From CAZMNF01 sp964567595 (GTDB taxonomy: Bacteria > Bipolaricaulota > Bipolaricaulia > RBG-16-55-9), in assembly GCA_964567595.1 (NCBI GenBank), contig CAZMNF010000031.1:1-25688 (forward strand): a stretch of DNA of 25,688 bases, in the 5' to 3' direction. The notes beneath the pieces were generated by a model that did no database searches, was not told the DNA's origin, and saw only the letters and a list, made by a program, of their open reading frames with translations. Positions 14,530 through 20,684 of the stretch are shown here, in pieces. A program made the translations under genes and the position numbers. The first letter of the stretch is position 1, and the number at the start of each line of letters is the position of its first letter.

Positions 14530-14799
14530 TCAGAGCGCGTCCTTGAACCCTTTGCCCGGTCGGAACTTCGGCACCGTCTTCGCCGGAACCTTCATCTGCT
14601 TGCCCGTCTGCGGATTGATCCGCTGGGTCGCCTTCTGCTTGCGCGGCTCGAAGGTGCCGAACCCGGTAAAGGTGACCTTGTCGTTCTTGGCGCAGGTGTC
14701 GACGATCAGGTCCAAGGCGGCGTCGAGCGCCTCGCGGGCGTCCTTCTTGGACATGTTCGTCTTTTTGGCCAAGTGATCGACAAACTCGGCCTTGTTCAT
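14530..14799 (-). CDS. hup: HU-family DNA-binding protein
   Basis: This 89-residue histone-like protein is of normal HU length. It begins MNKAEFVDHLAKKTNMSKKDA, has the saddle-forming core KVTFTGFGTFEPR (about 42-54), and ends in the DNA-binding arm INPQTGKQMKVPAKTVPKFRPGKGFKDAL, with the conserved RINPQTG tip. HU dimers bend and compact DNA and assist replication initiation. A strong AAGGAGGAGGGG ribosome binding site and a near-consensus promoter precede it, as expected for an abundant protein. It is transcribed alone. An inverted repeat around its -10 suggests regulation. Confidence 0.96.
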   Translation of the reverse strand: MNKAEFVDHLAKKTNMSKKDAREALDAALDLIVDTCAKNDKVTFTGFGTFEPRKQKATQRINPQTGKQMKVPAKTVPKFRPGKGFKDAL

Positions 14800-14824
14800 C
14801 TCCTACCCCTCCTCCTTAAGGCTG

Positions 14825-14863
14825 AATTGGCGCAATTATAGGCCAATTTGGACGTCGAGTCAA
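14825..14863 (-). promoter_or_regulatory. near-consensus hup promoter with overlapping inverted repeat
   Basis: On the minus strand, TTGACT (complement of 14858-14863), a 17-base spacer and a perfect TATAAT (complement of 14835-14840) form the best promoter in the window. AATTGGC (14825-14831) and GCCAATT (14842-14848) are exact inverted copies that bracket the -10. A protein bound there would block RNA polymerase, so this may be an operator, possibly for HU itself or another regulator. Confidence 0.75.
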
Positions 14864-14873
14864 GATGTTCGGC

Positions 14874-15089
14874 TTAGGCTGGCGATTGTGCCTCTTGGGG
14901 CACGGCCCAGATTTCCATTTCGCCGCACTGCAAGCAGCGAAACGTGTAGAAGTACTCGGCGTCCGAATTCCCCGCCAGCTCGCTGGGGGCCTCGTGGCTC
15001 GGCTTGCGATAGAGGCGCCCGACGTTCTCGCACCGGGGGCAGTAGAGCGTCGTTATGATCGTCTTCTCCGGGATTCGGGTCAACGGCAT
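14874..15089 (-). CDS. small zinc-ribbon protein of unknown function
   Basis: This 71-residue protein has two CxxC knuckles, C17-x2-C20 (YCPRC) and C52-x2-C55 (RCLQC), spaced as in a single zinc ribbon with a long loop between. Short aromatic strands precede each knuckle (ITTLY, EYFYTF). Small zinc ribbons of this type bind nucleic acids or proteins, but no family was recognised. A GAGGTG ribosome binding site lies 10 bases before the ATG, and a TATACT -10 element lies further up. The longer ATG-started frame on the same strand (to 15132) lacks the cysteine pattern and was discarded. It is divergent from the ATL-EndoV gene. Confidence 0.7.
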   Translation of the reverse strand: MPLTRIPEKTIITTLYCPRCENVGRLYRKPSHEAPSELAGNSDAEYFYTFRCLQCGEMEIWAVPQEAQSPA

Positions 15090-15111
15090 CGGAGCAGATC
15101 ACCTCACGGCG

Positions 15112-15172
15112 AGTATAGCGCACAACGGCCATTTGTGCCGCCTTGATGGCCGTTGAACGTGGGGCCTAGAAT
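15112..15172. promoter_or_regulatory. divergent promoter region with 10-bp inverted repeat
   Basis: For the plus-strand gene, TTGATG (15143-15148), an 18-base spacer and TAGAAT (15167-15172) end 7 bases before the ATG at 15180. For the minus-strand gene, TATACT (complement of 15112-15117) is a -10 candidate with a poor -35. An exact inverted repeat, CAACGGCCAT (15123-15132) and ATGGCCGTTG (15146-15155), puts one arm in the spacer of each promoter. This would let one dimeric regulator control both genes. Confidence 0.5.
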
Positions 15173-15179
15173 GCGCGCC

Positions 15180-16199
15180 ATGGGACGCCCCGACGTCGAG
15201 GTGCCCGACCTCCACCGAGCCACCTGGGACCTCATTCGGCAGGTGCCACGGGGCCGGGTGACGACGTATCGGGCCGTCGCGCAAGCGCTCGGCGACGAGC
15301 TGGCCAGCCGGGCTGTGGGCCAGATCGTCGCCGAAGCCGACCGGAACGCCTCCCTGCCCACGCATCGCGTGGTCCACAGCGATGGGCGTGTGGGGGGCGA
15401 CGGCGTCGACACCGCCTCCGAGCGGCTCCACGAGGAAGGGGTCCCCGTCCGTGGGGGGCGAGTCGTCGGCGTCCGTGACCATCTGTTCGAGGATTTCGAG
15501 ACGGCCTGCCCGCTACAGCGGCTGCGGGCCCTACAGGACGAGCTTGCGGCGCAGGTCGATGGAACGCCGAGCATGGGCCGTGTCGAGATGGTGGCCGGCG
15601 TCGATCTGTCCTATCGGGACAACGGGAAGGGCGTCGGCGCGTACGTGGAGATGGATGCCGAAGGGAAGCGCGTCCAGGCCACGACGACAATCGAGCAGAG
15701 GGTTCCGTTCCCCTACATTCCGACGTATCTGGCGTTCCGCGAGTTGCCCGGCTTGGTCGCTTTGCTCGACGCGGTCCGAGACACGGACCGACTGGCCGAT
15801 GTCGTGCTCGTTGACGGGACGGGACGGCTCCACCATCGTCAGGTGGGCATCGCGTCCCACTTGGGCGTCGTCATGGACGTGCCGACGGTCGGGGTCACCA
15901 AGAGGCTGCTGTACGGCACGGTCGATACCGACGGCATCGCGCCGAGGGAGGTCCGCTGGGTGAGAGATCCCGAACGGCCCGATCAACGCTTGGGCGCGGC
16001 GGTCAAAACGTCGGCGCGCGCGCATCCGATCTACGTCTCCGTCGGACACCGGGTCGATCTCGACACGGCGGTCGATTTGGTGCTGGCCACGTCGTCGCGG
16101 AAGCTGCCGGAGCCGATTCGGCGGGCGGACGCGCTCAGCCGCGAGGCCGCGCGAGCGCCGACGCCAGCGTCAACGGCGCAGCAAGCGTTGGATCTTTGA
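15180..16199 (+). CDS. nfi: fusion of alkyltransferase-like (ATL) domain and endonuclease V
   Basis: This 339-residue two-domain DNA-repair protein has a residue 10-90 domain that is the DNA-binding half of O6-alkylguanine-DNA alkyltransferase. Tyr30 (TTYRAVAQALG) and the arginine finger R44 (SRAVGQ) are present. The PCHRV active site reads P60-T61-H62-R-V, so the methyl-accepting cysteine is replaced by Thr. Residues 115-325 are endonuclease V, which nicks DNA near deoxyinosine, with D142, the PYIP wedge (178-181), E188, D212 and H290 all in place. A bifunctional AGT-EndoV with the cysteine is known from Ferroplasma. Start 15180 was chosen because a promoter -10 ends 7 bases before it (leaderless); ATG 15171 overlaps that -10. 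It is followed after 18 bases by the HD gene. Confidence 0.92.
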   Translation: MGRPDVEVPDLHRATWDLIRQVPRGRVTTYRAVAQALGDELASRAVGQIVAEADRNASLPTHRVVHSDGRVGGDGVDTASERLHEEGVPVRGGRVVGVRDHLFEDFETACPLQRLRALQDELAAQVDGTPSMGRVEMVAGVDLSYRDNGKGVGAYVEMDAEGKRVQATTTIEQRVPFPYIPTYLAFRELPGLVALLDAVRDTDRLADVVLVDGTGRLHHRQVGIASHLGVVMDVPTVGVTKRLLYGTVDTDGIAPREVRWVRDPERPDQRLGAAVKTSARAHPIYVSVGHRVDLDTAVDLVLATSSRKLPEPIRRADALSREAARAPTPASTAQQALDL

Positions 16200-16217
16200 G
16201 GGAAGGAGGCACGCAAC

Positions 16218-16784
16218 ATGGACCGAGACGCCGCGATGGCCATCCTGCAGGCGCACACGACGAACGAAAACTTGATCAAGCACATGCTCTGCGTGGAGGC
16301 CGCCATGCGGGCCTATGCGCGCAAGTACGGGGAGGACGAGGAGAAATGGGGCATCGTCGGGTTGCTCCACGACTTCGACTACGAAATGCACCCGAATCCG
16401 GAGCAGAAGCCGGATGAAGGGCACCCGTCCTGGGGAGTCAGCCTACTGCGCGAGAGGGGCTATCCCGACGACGTCTGTGAGGCGATCTTGGCTCACGCCC
16501 CGTACACGGGGGCCCCGCGCGAGACGCTGATGGCGAGGACGCTCTACGCGGTCGACGAATTGACGGGCTTGATCGTCGCGACGGCGTTGGTGAGGCCCAA
16601 CAAGTCGCTCGACGAGGTCGACGTTGCCGCCGTCAAGCGGAAGTGGAAGGACAAGTCGTTCGCCAAAGGCGTCCACCGCGAACAGATCGAGCAGGGCGCC
16701 GAGGAGCTTGGCGAGCCCGTTGACGATCTCGTTCAGGCGACGCTCGATGCGATGCGGGGGATTTCCGACGAGCTCGGGCTTTAG
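16218..16784 (+). CDS. HD-domain hydrolase
   Basis: This 188-residue HD-superfamily protein has metal-binding residues H22, H51-D52 (GLLHDFDYE), H69 (GHPSWG) and the His of ILAHAP (about residue 91), followed by an Asp in YAVDELTGLI (about 113). This is the arrangement of predicted phosphohydrolases acting on nucleotides or related small phosphates. The C-terminal half is charged and helical. A strong GGAAGGAGG ribosome binding site precedes the ATG, and the gene follows the ATL-EndoV gene by 18 bases, so they are probably co-transcribed. A role in clearing damaged or deaminated nucleotides would fit the partner, but that is inference only. Its stop codon lies one base from the stop of the convergent HMG-CoA lyase gene. 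Confidence 0.85.
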   Translation: MDRDAAMAILQAHTTNENLIKHMLCVEAAMRAYARKYGEDEEKWGIVGLLHDFDYEMHPNPEQKPDEGHPSWGVSLLRERGYPDDVCEAILAHAPYTGAPRETLMARTLYAVDELTGLIVATALVRPNKSLDEVDVAAVKRKWKDKSFAKGVHREQIEQGAEELGEPVDDLVQATLDAMRGISDELGL

Positions 16785-16785
16785 G

Positions 16786-17682
16786 TCAGTCCGTGGCAGC
16801 AAGCACACGACTCAGCCGCGAGTTCAACGGCCGGCTCAAGTGCGGCTCGATCCCCCGAGCCGCGTTGACCAGGGAAGCCCCATCGACGGTCACATCAGCC
16901 CCGGACGCCTGGAGCGCATAGACGAGATCCTCGGTGGCGACGTTGCCGGCCGCGCCCGGCGCAAACGGGCACCCGCCCAAGCCGCCCGCGGAGCTGTCGA
17001 AGCGCGCGATGCCGTAGTCCTCCCAAGCCGCGAGCGCGTTGGCGATGGCGATGCCGTAGGTGTCGTGGAAGTGCAGCACCAGTTGGTCCGGAGCTAGCCT
17101 CGCCATGAGGGTATCCAGCAGCGCTCGGACCTCGGGCGGCGAGGCCTTGCCGATGGTGTCGCCGATCGAGACCTCGTCGACGCCCAGTTCCAGGAGCTGT
17201 TCCACCACGGGCACGACCTGATCGGGGTCGACCTTGCCCTCGTAGGGACAGTGGAACGCCGTCGATACGTAGCCGCGAACGGGCAAGCTTTCCGCTTGGG
17301 CTCGCGTGAGCACGGGGCGGAATCGATCGATGGATTCGGCGATGGAGGCGTTGACGTTCTTCCGACTGAAGGTCTCCGAGGCGGCGGTGAAGACCGCGAT
17401 CTTGTCGACGCCCGCATCGAGGGCTCGGTCAAGTCCCCTCTCGTTCGGCACCAAGGCCGAGTAGACCACACCGGCGGTCCGCTCCAGTTGGCGGAAAACG
17501 TCGGCGGCGTCGGCCAGTTGCGGGACCCATTGGGGATGGACGAAGCCCGACACCTCGATCTCGTCCGCGCCCGAGCCCCCCAATGCGTTCACGAACGCGA
17601 CCTTGGCCTCGGTGGGGATGACCGCGGACTCGGTCTGCAGCCCATCTCGTGGCCCGACCTCCGTGACCCGAATCCGACTCAT
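16786..17682 (-). CDS. mvaB: hydroxymethylglutaryl-CoA lyase
   Basis: This 298-residue TIM-barrel lyase of the HMGL/DRE-TIM family splits HMG-CoA into acetyl-CoA and acetoacetate, the last step of leucine breakdown. The N-terminal motif VTEVGPRDGLQTE (residues 6-18) holds the catalytic Arg and metal-binding Asp. EVSGFVHP follows where family members have a SFV motif. SIGDTIGKASP, LHFHDTYGIAIANALAA (metal histidines) and the active-site loop GGLGGCPFAPGAAGNVATEDLVY with its catalytic Cys complete the set. Its ATG overlaps the biotin-carrier stop by four bases, so it is the last gene of a coupled four-gene operon. Neighbours (methylglutaconyl-CoA hydratase, biotin carboxylase) support the leucine role. 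Confidence 0.93.
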   Translation of the reverse strand: MSRIRVTEVGPRDGLQTESAVIPTEAKVAFVNALGGSGADEIEVSGFVHPQWVPQLADAADVFRQLERTAGVVYSALVPNERGLDRALDAGVDKIAVFTAASETFSRKNVNASIAESIDRFRPVLTRAQAESLPVRGYVSTAFHCPYEGKVDPDQVVPVVEQLLELGVDEVSIGDTIGKASPPEVRALLDTLMARLAPDQLVLHFHDTYGIAIANALAAWEDYGIARFDSSAGGLGGCPFAPGAAGNVATEDLVYALQASGADVTVDGASLVNAARGIEPHLSRPLNSRLSRVLAATD

Positions 17683-18212
17683 GAGGCCTCCTCGTCCTCG
17701 AGCGCGCGGAGGTCGAAAAGCGGTTGATCGAGGTCGACGTTCTGGCCCGCTTCGGCCTCGACGCGCTCAACCACGGCGTCGTCGGGGGCCGTGATGCGGT
17801 ACTCCATCTTCATGGCCTCCAAGACGCCCAACAGTTGCCCCTCGACAACTTCCTCGCCCTCAGCGACGCGCACGTCGACCAACACTCCCGTCATGGGCGC
17901 TCGCACGGCAAGCTCGCCGGCGGCCGAGTCCGCCGCGACGTGATCCTCCCGCTCAAAGGCGAAGAACGCCGTCCGGCCGTCGCAGCTGGCCCAGATCCCT
18001 TCCGGCGTCTGGACGGCCGCGCAACGCTTCGTGCCGTGTGGCGTCCGGATCCGGATCTCCGTGCCCCGGCGCGCGATGTCGGCATCCAGGATGGGCAGGG
18101 CCTCGTCGTCGCGCGTGCCGGCCAAGCGAACCGACCCGTCGCCGTGATCCTGGAGGCGAAGTTCGTAACGCGCGTTGCCGCGTCGCAGCCTCAACGTCCG
18201 TCGGTGCGCCAT
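17679..18212 (-). CDS. biotin carboxyl carrier subunit of an acyl-CoA carboxylase
   Basis: This 177-residue protein carries a C-terminal biotinyl domain with the biotinylation motif EAMKM (K135) inside APMTGVLVDVRVAEGEEVVEGQLLGVLEAMKM, and a classical lipoyl/biotinyl fold to the end. The N-terminal ~90 residues are beta-rich and resemble the BT (biotin transfer) region that links the two halves of methylcrotonyl- and propionyl-CoA carboxylase alpha chains. In those enzymes this piece is usually fused behind the biotin carboxylase domain. Here it is a separate gene whose ATG overlaps the biotin carboxylase stop (TGATG), so the two are coupled and probably assemble together. Confidence 0.88.
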   Translation of the reverse strand: MAHRRTLRLRRGNARYELRLQDHGDGSVRLAGTRDDEALPILDADIARRGTEIRIRTPHGTKRCAAVQTPEGIWASCDGRTAFFAFEREDHVAADSAAGELAVRAPMTGVLVDVRVAEGEEVVEGQLLGVLEAMKMEYRITAPDDAVVERVEAEAGQNVDLDQPLFDLRALEDEEAS

Positions 18213-19696
18213 CAGGCCGCTCCTCGCCAGTTCCCCAGTCGTTGCCAGGGGGAGTACGGGTCGCCGTCCCGAGCTTCCGCTCCGTCCGTCGTCTGAGCGG
18301 CCGAGCGGCGCTCGGCCAGCGCTGCCGCCAGCAGCAATTCAGGGGGCAGATCACGCTCGCCTCGCTCCATCGACTCGACCGTGTGCGTGTACGTCTCGGC
18401 GTTGGCGAAAACGTCGCTCTCCAATAGCTCGATGAGATAGGCCCGGTTGGTCACGACGCCGAGCAGGACGGTCTCTTCGAGGCTTTCCCCGAGGCGTTTC
18501 CGTGCCCGTTCGCGATCGGGGCCATGGGCGATCAGCTTGGCGAGCATCGGATCGTAGTGCGCGTGGATCGACTGGCCCGCGACAACGCCGGTGTCGATCC
18601 GCAGGCCGGGCCGTTCGGGCCACTGGAGCTCGAGGAGCTCGCCCGTCTGGGGCAGAAATTGGTTGTCGGGGTCTTCGGCGTAGAGCCGGGCCTCGATGGC
18701 GTGGCCGCGAAGGGCCACGTCGTCCTGGGCGATCGGGAGCGGATCGCCGTTGGCGACCTGCAGCTGGAGCTGGACCAGGTCGTGCCCGGTGACGAGCTCG
18801 GTGACGGGATGCTCGACCTGGAGCCGCGCGTTGACTTCCAGAAAGTAGAAAGCGCCGTCCGGGCCCAAGAGGAACTCCACGGTCCCGGCGTTGTGATAGC
18901 CGGACGCTTCGCCCAGCGCGCGCGCTGACGCCTGCAGCCGCTCGCGCAGCTCGGCGTCGACCACGGGCGAGGGGGCCTCCTCGATGATCTTTTGATGGCG
19001 GCGCTGCAGGCTGCACTCGCGCTCGCCGAGCGCCACAACGTTCCCGTCGCGATCGCCGATGATCTGGACCTCCACATGGCGCGCGGGATGGACGGCCTTT
19101 TCCACGAACAGCCGGCCGTCCCCGAAAGCGCCTTGGGCCTCGCGCTGGGCCGAGGGAACCGCCTCGGCCAGCTCGCGCTCATCCTGAATGAGCCGCATCC
19201 CCTTGCCGCCGCCGCCCGCCGCGGCTTTGAGCAGCACGGGCAGGCCGATCTCGCGGGCCGCAGCTTCCAGATCGGATGGGGTCTCCAGCGCCTGCGTGCC
19301 GGGCACGACGGGGACCTCGCTCTGCTGGGCTAGGCGACGGGCTTCGGACTTGTCGCCGAGCGCCCGCATGGCCTCCGGAGACGGGCCGATGAACGTCAAC
19401 CCGGCCTTCCGAACGGCCTCGGCAAAGTCGGGGTTCTCCGAGAGAAACCCATATCCCGGGTGTATCGCGTCGGCGTCGTGCTCGCGCGCGACGTCCAAGA
19501 GTTTGTCAACGTGGAGATAGCTTTCCGCCGCGGCCGGCGGGCCGATCGCCACGGCGACGTCGGCAGCCCAGGCGTGGGGGGAACCGCGATCGGCTTCGGA
19601 ATAGACGGCGACCGTGCGGATCCCCAGCTCGTGACAGGCCCGGATGATCCGCAGCGCGATCTCGCCGCGGTTGGCGATCAAGACCGTGTCAATCAT
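18212..19696 (-). CDS. biotin carboxylase subunit of an acyl-CoA carboxylase (methylcrotonyl-CoA type by context)
   Basis: This 494-residue ATP-grasp enzyme carboxylates the biotin of the carrier encoded just downstream. Seen in order are the N-terminal MIDTVLIANRGEIALRI, HPGYGFLSEN (about 75-84), the ATP-grasp glycine loop AAAGGGGKGMR (about 158-168), HVEVQIIGD, GERECSLQRRHQKIIEEAPSP, and the catalytic EVNARLQVEHPVTE (about 287-300). Start 19696 was chosen because it gives the standard family N-terminus; it overlaps the hydratase gene by eight bases. An arginine-rich extension upstream is an out-of-frame shadow of that gene. The BT and biotinyl domains are on a separate gene. The carboxyltransferase (beta) subunit is not in the window. 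Substrate is inferred from the neighbours. Confidence 0.92.
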   Translation of the reverse strand: MIDTVLIANRGEIALRIIRACHELGIRTVAVYSEADRGSPHAWAADVAVAIGPPAAAESYLHVDKLLDVAREHDADAIHPGYGFLSENPDFAEAVRKAGLTFIGPSPEAMRALGDKSEARRLAQQSEVPVVPGTQALETPSDLEAAAREIGLPVLLKAAAGGGGKGMRLIQDERELAEAVPSAQREAQGAFGDGRLFVEKAVHPARHVEVQIIGDRDGNVVALGERECSLQRRHQKIIEEAPSPVVDAELRERLQASARALGEASGYHNAGTVEFLLGPDGAFYFLEVNARLQVEHPVTELVTGHDLVQLQLQVANGDPLPIAQDDVALRGHAIEARLYAEDPDNQFLPQTGELLELQWPERPGLRIDTGVVAGQSIHAHYDPMLAKLIAHGPDRERARKRLGESLEETVLLGVVTNRAYLIELLESDVFANAETYTHTVESMERGERDLPPELLLAAALAERRSAAQTTDGAEARDGDPYSPWQRLGNWRGAA

Positions 19697-20483
19697 CGTC
19701 CGTGATGGCCCAGCTCGGCGTCCGCTTCTCCAGAAACGCCCGCACGCCCTCTTGGCCCTCGGACGATGTCCGCAACTGGGCGATCTGGCTGGCGCTGTCC
19801 TCAAGCGCTTCCTCGAACGGCATCTCGGCCATGCGGTGGATGTGGGCCTTCGCCTCGCGGACGGCGTTCGGCCCGTTTTTCAGAAAGCGATCTGTGAACG
19901 TCTTGACGTGATCGTCCAGCTCAGCTTCGTCGCAGACCTCGTGGACCAAGCCGAAACGCGCGGCTTCTGTAGCCGAAAAGACTTCGGCCGTGAGAAAGTA
20001 GCGGCGGGCCTGCGCGAGTCCGATCTTGCGCAGCGCGAACGGGGCAATGACCGCCGGTGCTAAGCCGAGCCGCGTCTCGCTGAAGGAAAATTTGGCATTC
20101 TCATCCGCGACGACGACGTCGCAGACGGACACGAGACCGAGCCCGCCGCCGAATGCAGCCTTCTGGACGCGGCCGATCACGGGGAACGGGGCTGCGTCGA
20201 TGGCTCGGAACATGGCGGCCATGCGTCGGGCGCCCTCGCGATTGGCCTCCTCGGACTGATCAATCGACGCGCGCATCCAGTTGAGGTCGGCCCCGGCGCA
20301 GAACGCCTTGCCTGCGCCGCCGATCACAACCGCTCGTAGCTCAGCTTCCTGCGTCAGCTGGTGGAAACAGTCGGTCAGCTCGTCGATGAGCTCGGCGTTG
20401 AAGGCGTTGCGCACGTCTGGCCGATTGAGCGTCACGTAAGCCGAATGCTCGTCGCGGCGAACGTCCAGATGGTCAAAAGGCAT
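19689..20483 (-). CDS. liuC: methylglutaconyl-CoA hydratase-like enoyl-CoA hydratase
   Basis: This 264-residue crotonase-fold enzyme has LNRPDVRNAFNAELIDEL (about 18-35), the oxyanion-hole segment GKAFCAGADLNWM (about 58-70), and FGGGLGLVSVCDVVVADENAKFSFSETRLGLAP (about 110-142) with the second oxyanion loop and catalytic Glu. The GADLNWM form is common among methylglutaconyl-CoA hydratases, which act in leucine catabolism. It heads a coupled operon with biotin carboxylase, biotin carrier and HMG-CoA lyase, which provide the neighbouring steps, and this context supports the assignment. Isovaleryl-CoA dehydrogenase and the carboxyltransferase, usually linked, are absent here. Another short-chain enoyl-CoA hydratase activity remains possible. 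Confidence 0.85.
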   Translation of the reverse strand: MPFDHLDVRRDEHSAYVTLNRPDVRNAFNAELIDELTDCFHQLTQEAELRAVVIGGAGKAFCAGADLNWMRASIDQSEEANREGARRMAAMFRAIDAAPFPVIGRVQKAAFGGGLGLVSVCDVVVADENAKFSFSETRLGLAPAVIAPFALRKIGLAQARRYFLTAEVFSATEAARFGLVHEVCDEAELDDHVKTFTDRFLKNGPNAVREAKAHIHRMAEMPFEEALEDSASQIAQLRTSSEGQEGVRAFLEKRTPSWAITDDD

Positions 20484-20500
20484 GGTCGATCACGGATAAC

Positions 20501-20529
20501 ATGATACTGACCGCGCGCTTGCCGACCAA
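20501..20529 (-). promoter_or_regulatory. promoter of the liuC operon
   Basis: On the minus strand, TTGGTC (complement of 20524-20529), a 17-base spacer and TATCAT (complement of 20501-20506) precede the hydratase ATG at 20483 by 17 bases. It is divergent from the FNR-type promoter of the molybdoenzyme, about 80 bases away. Confidence 0.45.
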
Positions 20530-20608
20530 CCCGCCCTTGTCGCATTCCCCCATAACACAGCGACGTTGCCGGGGTATCGCAACGCTCAAGCCGGGGGAAT
20601 CCCGTCCT

Positions 20609-20650
20609 TTGACCTGCATCAAAGAGCGTATCTGGACAAGGGAGTATCCT
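20609..20650 (+). promoter_or_regulatory. FNR/CRP-family site and class-II-type promoter of the molybdoenzyme operon
   Basis: TTGAC-CTGC-ATCAA at 20609-20622 matches nine of ten defined positions of the FNR consensus TTGAT-N4-ATCAA. A -10 candidate TATCCT lies at 20645-20650. If transcription starts near 20657, the site is centred at -41.5, the classical position for an FNR-type activator replacing a -35 element. An AAGGAGG ribosome binding site (20672-20678) and the ATG at 20685 follow. This points to induction under low oxygen, or by another FNR-family signal such as NO. Confidence 0.7.
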
Positions 20651-20684
20651 ATCCATAGATCGACGACTCCGAAGGAGGGCCGGC

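Noticed and set aside
14860..15132. 90-codon minus-strand frame overlapping the zinc-ribbon gene
   Set aside because: The alternative frame lacks the paired CxxC motifs and has weak start signals.
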